Shown: positions 10,503 through 20,441, numbered from the stretch's first letter. The stretch: 64,000 nt of DNA from Methyloprofundus sp. (GCA_012960135.1 DUBW01000034.1:18637-82636), one strand, 5' to 3'. The notes: generated by a model not told the origin, from the sequence alone. Numbers and translations: made by a program.

Positions 10503-10768
10503 TTGAAACTCTGATAGATAAACTCATCGTGTAAGATCCAGCCATCTTCATGAATTCCGGCAGGATCATAGTGCATCCAATGGATGATGCCCCCTTGTTC
10601 AGTCCACTCATATTCACCATAAAACTCGATACGATCACCTAAAGATAAGGTGTCAATTCTTGGTGCAAAATCTATATTATGTGCAATCAACAAAGTTTGG
10701 CCAGAATCTAACTCAATAAGAAAGCGCTGATAATGAGCCCCTTGCAGATCATCTGTGCTAAATGTCAT
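10499..10768 (-). CDS. DUF3465-like protein, probably 5'-truncated
   Basis: YQRFLIELDSGQTLLIAHNIDFAPRIDTLSLGDRIEFYGEYEW..IHWMHYDP resembles DUF3465, but the N-terminal secretion region is absent and an in-frame TAG immediately precedes the ATG. Confidence 0.6.
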   Translation of the reverse strand: MTFSTDDLQGAHYQRFLIELDSGQTLLIAHNIDFAPRIDTLSLGDRIEFYGEYEWTEQGGIIHWMHYDPAGIHEDGWILHDEFIYQSFN

Positions 10769-10857
10769 CTATGTCTGCGAAGGAAAAGGCAAGGCAACCC
10801 TGAAAATCATTCAGCTACACCTAGAAAAAAAGATGTTCCAGAGGAGCAAGTCACGGA

Positions 10858-11276
10858 GTTGAGCATGGATCTTTCACCCGTTTTTATTGCTGGTGCAGTC
10901 GCCTACTTTCCGGTCACAGAAATTACTTTCGAGCGGTTTCATGTGGTCAAATTACTCAACGAGGCTATGGATAAAGTACGTGAAGATGAGCGTAAAGAGT
11001 ATCCGCCTTCCTGAAGCAATAGTGCAACGAAGCAGACGTCGCTAAAATACCGGCCGTCTTGACCTTTGCAAAAACAGATAAAGCACATTGGTGCTGGCAT
11101 TATTCACTTCGTTGAATCACACATCACAAACGGTATATTGGAAGACATTAATAGCAAGGTACAATTAGCCAAAAGACGCGCCAGGGCTTACCGCAATATC
11201 AACAACTTTATCAATATGATTTACTTTCTCTGTAGAAAAATGAAGTTTGATTACCCACTGTATTTCACATAGAGCC
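10858..11276 (+). mobile_element. ISL3-family transposase remnant (C-terminal part plus 3' terminal inverted repeat)
   Basis: MDLSPVFIAGAVAYFPVTEITFERFHVVKLLNEAMDKVR and later VESHITNGILEDINSKVQLAKRRARAYRNINNFINMIYFLCRKMKFDYPLYFT are ISL3 DDE transposase motifs in separated pieces; ends ...cacatagagcc. Confidence 0.82.
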
Positions 11277-11341
11277 ACTAAAAATATCAACAACGGGCTA
11301 AAACCCTGGCAAGAACGATTTTGTTTACGCTGAGTAGTTAC
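11277..11341. repeat. dispersed repeat copy R1 (inverted relative to 55525-55585)
   Basis: Reverse complement CTACTCAGCGTAAACAAAATCGTTCTTGCCAGGGTTTTAGCC matches 55525 onwards with 3 differences in the first 42 nt. Confidence 0.75.
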
Positions 11342-11402
11342 CAGTAATTTTAAATAAGGAGCTAAACCCATGGTTTTTACTCAAATGTAATCAAAGGGTT
11401 AT

Positions 11403-12566
11403 TTAATCGTGGTTTTTTAGAGTGGAGCTATTATCGTTATCATCATCAGTTTCCTGTAATGATAGACTGCCGGTCTGTTTATTTTCTCCGCTCGCTAATT
11501 TGATTTGTAAACGCAATTCATTGCGAGAATCTGCGTTTTTCAGTGCATCGCTATAACTAATTTTCCCTGATTGATATAAATCCAGTAATGCCTGGTCAAA
11601 AGTTTGCATGCCTAATTCACGTGATTTAGCCATAATGGGTTTAATTCCACTGATATCACCTTTAGCAATTAAATCTGCAATGAGTGGGGTATTGATTAAA
11701 ATTTCAATAGCAGCGCAACGACCACCATCAACAGTTTTAACCAAACGTTGTGAAATTATAGCGCGAAGATTAAGAGAGATATCCTGCTTTAACTTTTCCT
11801 GACTTTCAATAGGGAAAAAACCTAGAATACGATCAACGGCCTGGTTAGAATTATTAGCATGCAAGGTCGCCATCGCTAAATGACCGGTTTGCGCAAACTC
11901 CATTCCAAAATTCATAATTTCTGCATCTCTGATTTCCCCTAGGACAATTACATCGGGAGCTTGACGCAGCGTATTGTGTAAGGCAATTTCCCAGCCTTTG
12001 GTATCAACACCGACTTCTCTTTGCATCATAATGCAGTTTTTATGTTTATGTACAAACTCAATCGGGTCTTCTATGGTGATGATATGACCATAACTGGTTT
12101 CATTGCGATGGTCGATCATGGCCGCCATAGAGGTTGATTTACCCGATCCTGTTCCGCCCACCATAATAATTAAACCATTTTTATGGGAGATAATTTCTTT
12201 CAGTACAGGCGGTAAGCCTAATTTTTCAAAATTAGGGATTTCAGCAGGAATAACACGAAGAACGAGGCCTTGGCAGCCTTGTTGCACATAGGCATTTACT
12301 CGAAACCGGCATAGGTTTGCTGGTGAGATTGCAAAATTACATTCCTGTGTTTCTTCAAACTCTTTGAGCTGCTTATCATTCATGATGCACTGAGTGAGTG
12401 ATTGCGCATGATTGGCAGATAAAGGTTGCTGAGAAATAGGTGTCATTGTCCCTTTAATCTTGATTGCAGGTGGGAATCCTGCGGTAATAAATAAATCGGA
12501 GCCTTCTTTATGTAACAGAATTTTGAGTGATTTAAGCATAAAAGACATGGCTTCATCTCTTTCCAT
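11403..12566 (-). CDS. pilU: PilT/PilU-family twitching motility ATPase
   Basis: GGTGSGKSTSMAAMIDHRN Walker A, IITIEDPIEFVH, LGEIRDAEIM, GHLAMATLHANN. Confidence 0.85.
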   Translation of the reverse strand: MERDEAMSFMLKSLKILLHKEGSDLFITAGFPPAIKIKGTMTPISQQPLSANHAQSLTQCIMNDKQLKEFEETQECNFAISPANLCRFRVNAYVQQGCQGLVLRVIPAEIPNFEKLGLPPVLKEIISHKNGLIIMVGGTGSGKSTSMAAMIDHRNETSYGHIITIEDPIEFVHKHKNCIMMQREVGVDTKGWEIALHNTLRQAPDVIVLGEIRDAEIMNFGMEFAQTGHLAMATLHANNSNQAVDRILGFFPIESQEKLKQDISLNLRAIISQRLVKTVDGGRCAAIEILINTPLIADLIAKGDISGIKPIMAKSRELGMQTFDQALLDLYQSGKISYSDALKNADSRNELRLQIKLASGENKQTGSLSLQETDDDNDNSSTLKNHD

Positions 12567-13030
12567 TAGAATCTCCTTGGTTGTTTGTGGTTAAGCTGAA
12601 AGTTATAGATTTAAGTCTAGCTCAAAATACAGTACAAACAAATTTTAGCTTTTGATTTATGGTTATAAATCATCACTGCAAGGTATAATTAGTTCGATAC
12701 TGCTTATATACACCAATTTAATTAATTACTTATGATAGACCGGAGTCCTTTTTTATATGAAAATTATAAATCTGGGTGACATTTTTCATCTGTTATAGAT
12801 AGAACGCGCCATCCCAGACTACTTTGAGGTGTACTTACCGGATACGGTTAAGCCCAATCGCATTCGATGATCAATAGCTACGAACTAGGGAGGGGGGCAC
12901 GTTCGAATCGCGCAGGACAGACCATATAATAGTCGGATTAATCAGTTATTTAAGATTATAAATTTCTGAATTTTTCACTTTATTAGTTTTGAAACACATA
13001 GAAGAATAACGGAGACAGAACACTATTACC

Positions 13031-13081
13031 CTCTATTCATCCTTGTATTACCGCATTAACCACTAAGATTCACATAGAGCC
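13031..13081. mobile_element. orphan ISL3-type terminal fragment
   Basis: 51 nt matches the 56535-56585 end of the second ISL3 remnant at 43/51 by hand alignment; ends ...agagcc. Confidence 0.65.
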
Positions 13082-13087
13082 ATTTTT

Positions 13088-13906
13088 TCATAGTTGCTTC
13101 TCATGTTGAAACCTCTGTGCAGTGGCAGGTAATTTATTAAAAATCGAATGTTTAGGCAGAGCATATTTTTCCGGATAATACACGCCAGCTAAATATAAGC
13201 CGTGCGCAGGTGCAGTTACGCCACCTTTCTGTCTATTTTTACTTGCTAATAATTCTTCTGCCCAGGCAACCGGTTTTTCCCCGCTACCAATCGCTATTAA
13301 TACCCCAGCAATATTGCGCACCATATGATGCAAAAAGGCATTGGCTGAAATATCCATAATAACTTGCTCATCCTGGCGATAAACATCAATAAAATACATT
13401 AAGCGCATCGGACTGACCGACTGACATTTTAGCGCCCTGAATGAAGTAAAATCATATGTCCCTACCAATGCCTGAGCCGCTTGATGCATACTCTCTGCAT
13501 CCAGATACTGGTGACACCAGGTCACTCTATCGCGCTGCAATGCGGATCTAGTGTCACGATTTAGAATAATATAACGGTAAAATCTTGCAATAGCGCTGTA
13601 GCGTGCATGAAAACCTTCTAGTGTTTCCTGTATCCAGATTACCCGTACATCATCCGGTAAATTTGCATTAATCCCCAGCAACCAGGAATGATGACTACGC
13701 TCAGCACGGGTATCAAAATGAACTACCTGCTCTAAAGCATGTACGCCTGTATCAGTACGCCCAGTGCAGATAATAGTGACCGCATGGTTTGCTACTTTGG
13801 ATGCGGCAAATTGCACTGCAGCCTGCACGGTTCGCAAGCCGCCGTCCTGCCACTGCCAGCCAAAAAAAGCACTGCCATCATATTCTACGCCTAAAACTAT
13901 ACGCAC
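13088..13906 (-). CDS. truA: tRNA pseudouridine(38-40) synthase
   Basis: LGVEYDGSAFFGWQWQ, CTGRTDTGVHALEQVVHFDT, FLHHMVRNIAG. Confidence 0.96.
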   Translation of the reverse strand: MRIVLGVEYDGSAFFGWQWQDGGLRTVQAAVQFAASKVANHAVTIICTGRTDTGVHALEQVVHFDTRAERSHHSWLLGINANLPDDVRVIWIQETLEGFHARYSAIARFYRYIILNRDTRSALQRDRVTWCHQYLDAESMHQAAQALVGTYDFTSFRALKCQSVSPMRLMYFIDVYRQDEQVIMDISANAFLHHMVRNIAGVLIAIGSGEKPVAWAEELLASKNRQKGGVTAPAHGLYLAGVYYPEKYALPKHSIFNKLPATAQRFQHEKQL

Positions 13907-13921
13907 CTTTTTTGCCTTATG

Positions 13922-14638
13922 TTATTTTGCTGCAGGTAAGGCTGGCTGATTCTTGTGCTCAACCAGGATGTGTACATAATGATTTGCTTCTGCAATGGAT
14001 TTTTCCATCGCCTGTATTAATTGTGAAATATCAAAGCAAATTTCTGCAAACTCCTGTTGCAAGGCAGCAATCGCATTGGCATTGAGATTATGTTTTAAAA
14101 ATAACACCTGATCCCTGAAGGCACCTAACACCGGTTGAATTTTTTGTTCGGCTTTCAACATAGCTTTTATTAAGCGCGAGTAATGTTGCCTGGATATTTT
14201 TAATTGCTGCCTACTCTGTGCGCGCATGGAGCGGTTGGTATATTGCTTTAATTCAGCATCCCATTCTTTGAATAATGCATCGCTGACTTCTTCAATTGCC
14301 TGGATTCTATTGTGCACGATATCCGCACGCATATTACAAAAATCAAACTGCTGTTTTAGTAATCGATATTTATCTTCCAAGCTACCGGACTGAACATTGA
14401 CCACCGATTTAAAGCGCTCTAATGCATCTAGAAAGTGAACTTTTGTTTCTTTCAAAGAGCTGCTGGCTTCTTCTACTCGCAGCACGACAAGGTCGCGTTT
14501 ATGCTGACCTAAAGATTCTCTGGTTCTATAATAGATATGCTGAAAATTGTATGCCACAAACCGCGAAAGCAATTTAACAGACCGCTCGGTCAAGCCTCTA
14601 ATGGATAATAATGAACGGGGTTGCGTATATTTAGGCAT
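13922..14638 (-). CDS. DUF2959-type coiled-coil protein
   Basis: YYRTRESLGQHKRDLVVLRVEEASSSLKETKVHF...VVNVQSGSLEDKYRLLKQQF...LGAFRDQVLFLKHNLNANAIAALQ pattern. Confidence 0.7.
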   Translation of the reverse strand: MPKYTQPRSLLSIRGLTERSVKLLSRFVAYNFQHIYYRTRESLGQHKRDLVVLRVEEASSSLKETKVHFLDALERFKSVVNVQSGSLEDKYRLLKQQFDFCNMRADIVHNRIQAIEEVSDALFKEWDAELKQYTNRSMRAQSRQQLKISRQHYSRLIKAMLKAEQKIQPVLGAFRDQVLFLKHNLNANAIAALQQEFAEICFDISQLIQAMEKSIAEANHYVHILVEHKNQPALPAAK

Positions 14639-15215
14639 GCTTTTTTAAGCTGGCGGCTAGCGTAGAAAATTGATGATAAGTAATACAATCAATCGTTAAA
14701 GGGTGATACTGCACAAATTCAGAAAATGCTTGATCGATTATACCTAAAGTAGATAATTGTTGTATGCTACTGCCTGCTGAAAATTCTGCTGCCTTAACCA
14801 GGATCAGGTGATCTATGGATAATTGCACTGCTAACCAGGCAGCAAGGCTGTCTGATGTAACATGCCAATTTGCGGCGACGCCTGCTGCATCTAATTCACT
14901 AGGCAACGGTGACCAGATAACCACATTCTGTTGCTGTAGCCTCAATCGTATCAGTTCGACCTCATCGACAATCACTAGATCAGCGCATAAACCGTGAAAC
15001 AATAAAGCCATTTGCTGCATTGCCAGGATCGCCATACAATGTGCAGTGTGATCATCATACTGCCACTGATGTTGCGTTAAACGTACCTGATCAGCAAACA
15101 CCCCACCCCCGGGAACAATAACCACCTGCCCTTGACCATCTCGACTAGCTATTTGCAGAAACTCCCTGAGCTCGGCATGGGATAATAAACTACCCCCCAA
15201 CTTTAACACAATCAT
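14631..15215 (-). CDS. amino-acid kinase family protein, MfnE-like
   Basis: MIVLKLGGSLL, VIVPGGGVFADQVR, HVTSDSLAAWLA; overlaps pabB and lies in a cofactor cluster. Confidence 0.75.
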   Translation of the reverse strand: MIVLKLGGSLLSHAELREFLQIASRDGQGQVVIVPGGGVFADQVRLTQHQWQYDDHTAHCMAILAMQQMALLFHGLCADLVIVDEVELIRLRLQQQNVVIWSPLPSELDAAGVAANWHVTSDSLAAWLAVQLSIDHLILVKAAEFSAGSSIQQLSTLGIIDQAFSEFVQYHPLTIDCITYHQFSTLAASLKKHA

Positions 15216-16591
15216 GGAACTTGCAACTGCTGTAGTAGATGTAATATGACTGCCGCTTTATCAAAGCTTTCTTGATACTCCGCTTCCGCTTCCGAGTCAT
15301 TGACAATACCTCCGCCAGCCCAGAATCGGATGCTTTGATCTGAATGCACTAAAGTACGAATAGTAATATTACTATCCATATTGCCATCAAAGCCGATATA
15401 GGCAATAGAGCCACAGTATATGCCGCGTCTATGTGGTTCTAACTCTTCGATAATTTCCATCGCGCGTATTTTTGGGGCTCCAGTAATAGAGCCTCCCGGA
15501 AAACAGCTGCGTAGTAAATCCAGCGCATGACTATCTGCCGCTAAGTGACCCGATACCGTGCTGACTAAATGATGCACGGTAGCATAGCTTTCTACAGCAA
15601 AAAGTTTGGGCACTTTGACCGAGCCAGGCAGGCAATTCTTACTGATATCATTACGTAATAAATCAACAATCATGACATTCTCGGCACGGTCTTTTTTGCT
15701 GGTCTGTAAATCATTAATTTGTTGCTGATTCGCTAGATCACTGTCTTTTCTGGGGCGCGTACCCTTAATAGGTTTGGTTTCTACCTTGTCAGCCGAGACT
15801 TTTAAAAAGCGCTCCGGTGATGAACTCAGCACCTGCACACCAGGGACATTCAAATATCCGCTAAAGGGAGCCGAGTTAATTTGTCGCAATTGGCAATAGG
15901 CAGTCCAAGGATTGCCCCGACAAGTAGCGACAAAGCGCTGGGCCAGATTGACCTGGTAGCAGTCGCCTTCTTTTAGATAATGTTTAATTTTGGCAAATGC
16001 CTGGTTGTAGCTTTCCTTGCTCATATTCGACTGAATATTACCAGTGACCTGAAATTCCTCTCTAACTAGCTCTTCCGGATACTGGCTAAATTGCTTAATC
16101 AGCTTCTGCCAATGCTCCGTACTCTCCGCCCTGCCAACCAAATAACTTTGTTCTTGCTGGTGATCGACTACCACAGCCCACTGATATATACCTACCGCCA
16201 TATCTGGCGTATGCTCGGCATCTTGAGCAATTTCCGGCAAGGTTTCTAAATTGCGACCTAAATCATAGCCAAAGTAGCCAATAGCACCGCCATTAAAAGG
16301 GACTTCAGGAAATGACTGCTGGAAAGTTAATTGTTGCTTAACCAGAGTAAAGGGATCGTGTTCTGAAATATTATCACTATGCGCTGTTATTACCCGCGTT
16401 TGTTTGCCCTGAGTAATCAGAGTGCACACTGGCTGAGATGCAAAAATATCAAAACACCCTTGCCGCTTTTCTGCCGTGCCACTATCTAAAAAAACAGCCC
16501 ACTCTTGATCAGCAATACTGGAAAATAATCGTGCGCTGTCTGCTAAATATGGTAATGAATAAAGCGTTGAACTTGAACAGGTTATTGGCAT
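15212..16591 (-). CDS. pabB: aminodeoxychorismate synthase component I
   Basis: GDCYQVNLAQRF, SSSPERFLKV, KPIKGTRPR, AENVMIVDLLRND, PGGSITGAPKIRAMEIIEELEP. Confidence 0.9.
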   Translation of the reverse strand: MPITCSSSTLYSLPYLADSARLFSSIADQEWAVFLDSGTAEKRQGCFDIFASQPVCTLITQGKQTRVITAHSDNISEHDPFTLVKQQLTFQQSFPEVPFNGGAIGYFGYDLGRNLETLPEIAQDAEHTPDMAVGIYQWAVVVDHQQEQSYLVGRAESTEHWQKLIKQFSQYPEELVREEFQVTGNIQSNMSKESYNQAFAKIKHYLKEGDCYQVNLAQRFVATCRGNPWTAYCQLRQINSAPFSGYLNVPGVQVLSSSPERFLKVSADKVETKPIKGTRPRKDSDLANQQQINDLQTSKKDRAENVMIVDLLRNDISKNCLPGSVKVPKLFAVESYATVHHLVSTVSGHLAADSHALDLLRSCFPGGSITGAPKIRAMEIIEELEPHRRGIYCGSIAYIGFDGNMDSNITIRTLVHSDQSIRFWAGGGIVNDSEAEAEYQESFDKAAVILHLLQQLQVP

Positions 16592-16705
16592 TAACTGAAT
16601 TGGACGAATTTCTTAGGGGTAAGTAGCGGTTAAACCAGAACTTAAGCTTTATGACTTTCTATAGCAGAAGTTACAGTATAAAACTTATTATGTTTATCTG
16701 TAATT

Positions 16706-17788
16706 TTAACAAATATTGCTTTTACAAGCACCATCTATAGCTAAATAAGCCACCGCGACTGCCGGTGCGCAATCAGCAATTTGCATTGCTGATTGCGCTG
16801 TTTGAGTGGACGAGTTAAATAACGTATCGAAGTCCAGGTATTCAAGGCCCAGTCGACTTGCAATGTCCCGGACTAAAAACCGCCCTATTCCGGCGCCAAT
16901 AATTTGCTTAATATGTCCGGATTCGGTGCGCAATAATTGTTTTTCACAAGCAGACTGTATTCTATCCAACTGCTGTTCACGAATAGCATAAGCCAGCTGT
17001 CGCCACTGTTCAGCTGGAAAATCATCTGCATCACAGCCAATCATTCGCGCCAGACGCCGCATGCTTGCCTGTTCAATTTTAGCATTCCCATCAGCTGTAT
17101 CGCTTTGATCATGCTGCTCATTTAGCTCATGCGTCAAGCGGTATACATCAGCCATCGTGGCAAAATATTCACTCATGACACCTATTTCTTTACCGGCAAA
17201 AGGCACTGACTGAGTCACTGCCATGACAGCTGTTCTGACCATACCGGTATAGACTAATTCATCCGAACCGAGGCGTTGAAAGTCAGTGTAACCAACAACA
17301 TCAAGCTGATGCTGGTGCCATAATGAAATATCGGTCGTGGTACTTCCTATATCGACAAACAACCCCTTCTCAAGCTGAGCGGCCACGTAAGTAACACTTG
17401 CCAGCCAGTTTGCCGAGGCAATATCATCAATATGTTCTGCACCGACATTCAGGGCAGAAATCAACCCTTGCCGTCCAGCATAAACCAACAGGGTTTGCTG
17501 CGCCAATACCCGCTGAGCTAGAGCAATAATTTCTACAACGCCCTCAGCCCTATCGGCAAACAAATCTACCAGTTCCCCAGACATGGTAATCACATGCAAC
17601 AGCCGTTGATCAGGTAAATCTGCAAGAATTTTTGTCAATGCTTGTTTCAGTTTATCCAGGCCTTGCCACAAAGGACTGGGCTCTTGATAAACAGCTCTCA
17701 CCTTTGAATCACCACTGACCCAGGCAGCTTTAAGATGCGCACCACCGATATCCCAACCGATAATATGTGTTGTTGCATTAGTTTGCAT
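16706..17788 (-). CDS. H4MPT-linked C1-transfer pathway protein, COG1548 / MfnF-like
   Basis: IIGWDIGGAHLKAAW, TMSGELVDLFADRAEGV, FVDIGSTTTDI. Confidence 0.8.
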   Translation of the reverse strand: MQTNATTHIIGWDIGGAHLKAAWVSGDSKVRAVYQEPSPLWQGLDKLKQALTKILADLPDQRLLHVITMSGELVDLFADRAEGVVEIIALAQRVLAQQTLLVYAGRQGLISALNVGAEHIDDIASANWLASVTYVAAQLEKGLFVDIGSTTTDISLWHQHQLDVVGYTDFQRLGSDELVYTGMVRTAVMAVTQSVPFAGKEIGVMSEYFATMADVYRLTHELNEQHDQSDTADGNAKIEQASMRRLARMIGCDADDFPAEQWRQLAYAIREQQLDRIQSACEKQLLRTESGHIKQIIGAGIGRFLVRDIASRLGLEYLDFDTLFNSSTQTAQSAMQIADCAPAVAVAYLAIDGACKSNIC

Positions 17789-18797
17789 AGCTATTTTCCT
17801 GAGTAATATTGATTCGCACTTGTTGGTTTCTGATTTTACTCATTACCGGTATTTTACTAGGCAGATTTAAAACCAGCTCTGCGACATTAATACCTAAAGC
17901 TTGTTTAATCCCGGCATAGGAGGTCGTCAAGCGGGGGTTTATCTCTAAAATCAAGTCTTCACCCGCTTCCATCTGTATAAAGTCTATACCTACATAACCA
18001 AATAATTGTGGCATTGCAGCCGCTATCTGCTGGCAAAGCGTCTGATAATGTTGGTCACTTTTATGCTGCACATTAACTGTACAAGCAGATAAGATAAACT
18101 GCTGTTGCTCAGCTTGCATATGCTGCTGGTTACAACAAATAAAATAGGCTTTCCCCTGATAAAAAAGACAAGAAAGACTGAGCACTCTCCCTGATATAAA
18201 AGGCTGAATAATATAAGAAGTATCACTGATTAATTTAGCCGATACCTTGTGCCAGTCCTCAGACGACTGGATCAGATATACCTGATCACAACCTACCGAG
18301 TCATTGACTTTAATAACCCAGCTCCCACCCTGGTATATTGTAGAGCCATCGTGCACACAACTGGGTACACACGCGAGACCTGACTGTTGCAATAGTCTTG
18401 TAGTCTCTAATTTATCCTGGCATTTCGCTACTGCAGGTGCCCCGGAAGTATATAAAAACTTTCCTTGCACACTAAAAAACTGGCACCATGAGCTAAGAAT
18501 ACCTTCTGTTTCAGGCGCGATTAACCAGACAGCATCGTAATCAGGTTGCCGAGTTAACAGTAAAGTTTGCAAAGCTATTTGCTGAGTTACTATGATATAT
18601 TGCCAGCGTTCTTTTGCTGCTAGATCAGCCTGACTAAGCCTTGCATCCTGCAATACGAATAACTCTAGGTTTGCTATGCAGGATAAATCATCTAGTAGGG
18701 CATTGCGCATTAAATACCCTTCCTGCAATAATGATGCTGGTAAAGGACGAGTATTAAAGCCGCCACCAGTAATAAATTCAAAAACCAGTAGACGCAT
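17778..18797 (-). CDS. ATP-grasp protein, MfnD/tyramine-glutamate ligase-like
   Basis: VFEFITGGG start, SWVIKVNDSVGCDQVYLI, FGYVGIDFI...LILEINPRLTTSYAGI. Confidence 0.75.
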   Translation of the reverse strand: MRLLVFEFITGGGFNTRPLPASLLQEGYLMRNALLDDLSCIANLELFVLQDARLSQADLAAKERWQYIIVTQQIALQTLLLTRQPDYDAVWLIAPETEGILSSWCQFFSVQGKFLYTSGAPAVAKCQDKLETTRLLQQSGLACVPSCVHDGSTIYQGGSWVIKVNDSVGCDQVYLIQSSEDWHKVSAKLISDTSYIIQPFISGRVLSLSCLFYQGKAYFICCNQQHMQAEQQQFILSACTVNVQHKSDQHYQTLCQQIAAAMPQLFGYVGIDFIQMEAGEDLILEINPRLTTSYAGIKQALGINVAELVLNLPSKIPVMSKIRNQQVRINITQENSYAN

Positions 18798-18842
18798 AAT
18801 CCCTAGAACCCGCTATTGACCGCTATAAAACATTATAAGTGA

Positions 18843-18962
18843 ATGAATATTAATCTCTTGATCGTAAATACTTGCCACTTGTTGGGCGAAGATATCCCGC
18901 TTGACGGTTTTGTGAATAAATCTGAGTACGAAATCCGTGCTCAGCTGCGGCCTTTAGGATAA
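18843..18962 (+). CDS. candidate 39-aa small ORF, stop/start-overlapped (TAATG) with the HisA-like gene
   Basis: Read by hand: MNINLLIVNTCHLLGEDIPLDGFVNKSEYEIRAQLRPLG*, TAA 18960-18962 overlapping ATG 18962. Confidence 0.4.
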   Translation: MNINLLIVNTCHLLGEDIPLDGFVNKSEYEIRAQLRPLG

Positions 18963-19651
18963 TGCAAATTATTCCTGTTATAGATATAAAAGCAGGCGAA
19001 GTAGTGCTTGCCAGCCAAGGCCAAAGAGATAGATACCTTCCGCTATCAACGCCACTATGTCGCTCTAGTCAAATAGACGCTGTCATCAATGCTTATTTAA
19101 GCATTGATGACTTTAGCCATATCTACATTGCTGATCTGGACGCTTTAATGAAGACTGGCAACAATCACTCCTTAATAAATTCATTATTCAGTCGCTATCC
19201 CCATTTAAACTTTATCATTGACAGTGGCTCGGTTAACCCACTTTACAGGCCTAAGCAGTCAGGACAATTTACGCCTGTTATTGCAACGGAACTGTGTGCA
19301 GAACGCGATTTAATAACCCTGAAACAAGGCTCGGAAAACTTTATCTTATCGCTGGATTTTTCTGCGCAGGATACTCAAATGGGCGAACCCAGATTATATC
19401 AATCATCTAGTTTATGGCCTAAACAAGTCATTCTTATGACTCTGGGACTGGTAGGGAAAAATTGTGGCCCAGATTTGACCAAATTGGCTGGCTATCAACA
19501 TAACTATCCCCAGCATGATTTTATTGCAGCTGGCGGGATTCGTCATATAGAAGATTTATACCAACTCAAACAGATCAACATTAACACAGCCCTCGTTGCC
19601 AGCGCTTTACATAATGGCAATCTGAGTGCTCAAGATATCCAGCAACTTTAA
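18962..19651 (+). CDS. HisA/HisF-family (COG1411-like) protein of the H4MPT/methanofuran gene neighbourhood
   Basis: IIPVIDIKAGEVVLASQGQRDRYLPL, IYIADLDALM, FIAAGGIRHIEDLYQL. Confidence 0.8.
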   Translation: MQIIPVIDIKAGEVVLASQGQRDRYLPLSTPLCRSSQIDAVINAYLSIDDFSHIYIADLDALMKTGNNHSLINSLFSRYPHLNFIIDSGSVNPLYRPKQSGQFTPVIATELCAERDLITLKQGSENFILSLDFSAQDTQMGEPRLYQSSSLWPKQVILMTLGLVGKNCGPDLTKLAGYQHNYPQHDFIAAGGIRHIEDLYQLKQININTALVASALHNGNLSAQDIQQL

Positions 19652-19676
19652 TCGTCTGCGTATAATGCCCTTATGA

Positions 19677-20441
19677 CTATTGCATTAATTGCCGCTCTAC
19701 TCGTAATAAATCTGCTTGAGTATCAACGCCAGCTTCGGGCGCCTTGTCCACTGTCGCAACAAGAATTTTCTCCCCTTGCCAGAGGATTCTTAATTGCTCC
19801 AGCATCTCTATCTTTTCCAATATAGACGCGTCCCATTGCACATAGCGTTGTAAAAAACTAACGCGATAGGCATACAGTCCTATATGTCTTAAATAGGCAT
19901 TTTTCCTGATTAACGGCTTATCTAACTGCTGGAATCCTTCCCGATCCCAAGGAATAGCCGCACGGCTAAAATAGAGTGCATAGTGCTGTTTATCAACGAC
20001 GACTTTAACAGCATGCGAGTTAAATACCTCTTCCGCCAATTCTATATCAGCAGCCAGGGTTGCAACCTCGGCAGTGCTTTGTTGTGCTAATGAGTTAGCT
20101 GCCAAGGTAATATGCTCAGGCGGAATAAGCGGCTCATCACCCTGAAGATTGACAATAATATCGTCTTTATTCCATTTATAAAGCGCTGCAACTTCAGCTA
20201 ATCTTTCTGTGCCACTTTCATGCGCGCTACTAGTCATTACCGCTGCAAAGCCATAGTCTTCTACTACTGCCTGTATTCTCGCATCATCAGTTGCGACTAC
20301 TATCTCTGCTGCCCCTGCAGCTTTTGCCCGGTCACAGACATGCAGCACCATTGCCCTGCCAGCGATACTTATTAAAGGTTTTCCTGGTAATCTGGAAGAT
20401 CCATACCTTGCAGGAATAACAACCTTAAACTCGCAACTCAT
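19677..20441 (-). CDS. kdsB: 3-deoxy-manno-octulosonate cytidylyltransferase
   Basis: [34 protein letters not shown]. Confidence 0.95.
   Translation of the reverse strand: MSCEFKVVIPARYGSSRLPGKPLISIAGRAMVLHVCDRAKAAGAAEIVVATDDARIQAVVEDYGFAAVMTSSAHESGTERLAEVAALYKWNKDDIIVNLQGDEPLIPPEHITLAANSLAQQSTAEVATLAADIELAEEVFNSHAVKVVVDKQHYALYFSRAAIPWDREGFQQLDKPLIRKNAYLRHIGLYAYRVSFLQRYVQWDASILEKIEMLEQLRILWQGEKILVATVDKAPEAGVDTQADLLRVERQLMQ

Noticed and set aside
12896-12924. tRNA gene ending ...gttcgaatcgcgcaggacagacca
   Set aside because: T-arm-like and CCA-like, but no complementary acceptor 5' strand, D-arm or anticodon arm upstream; listed only as part of a decayed tract.
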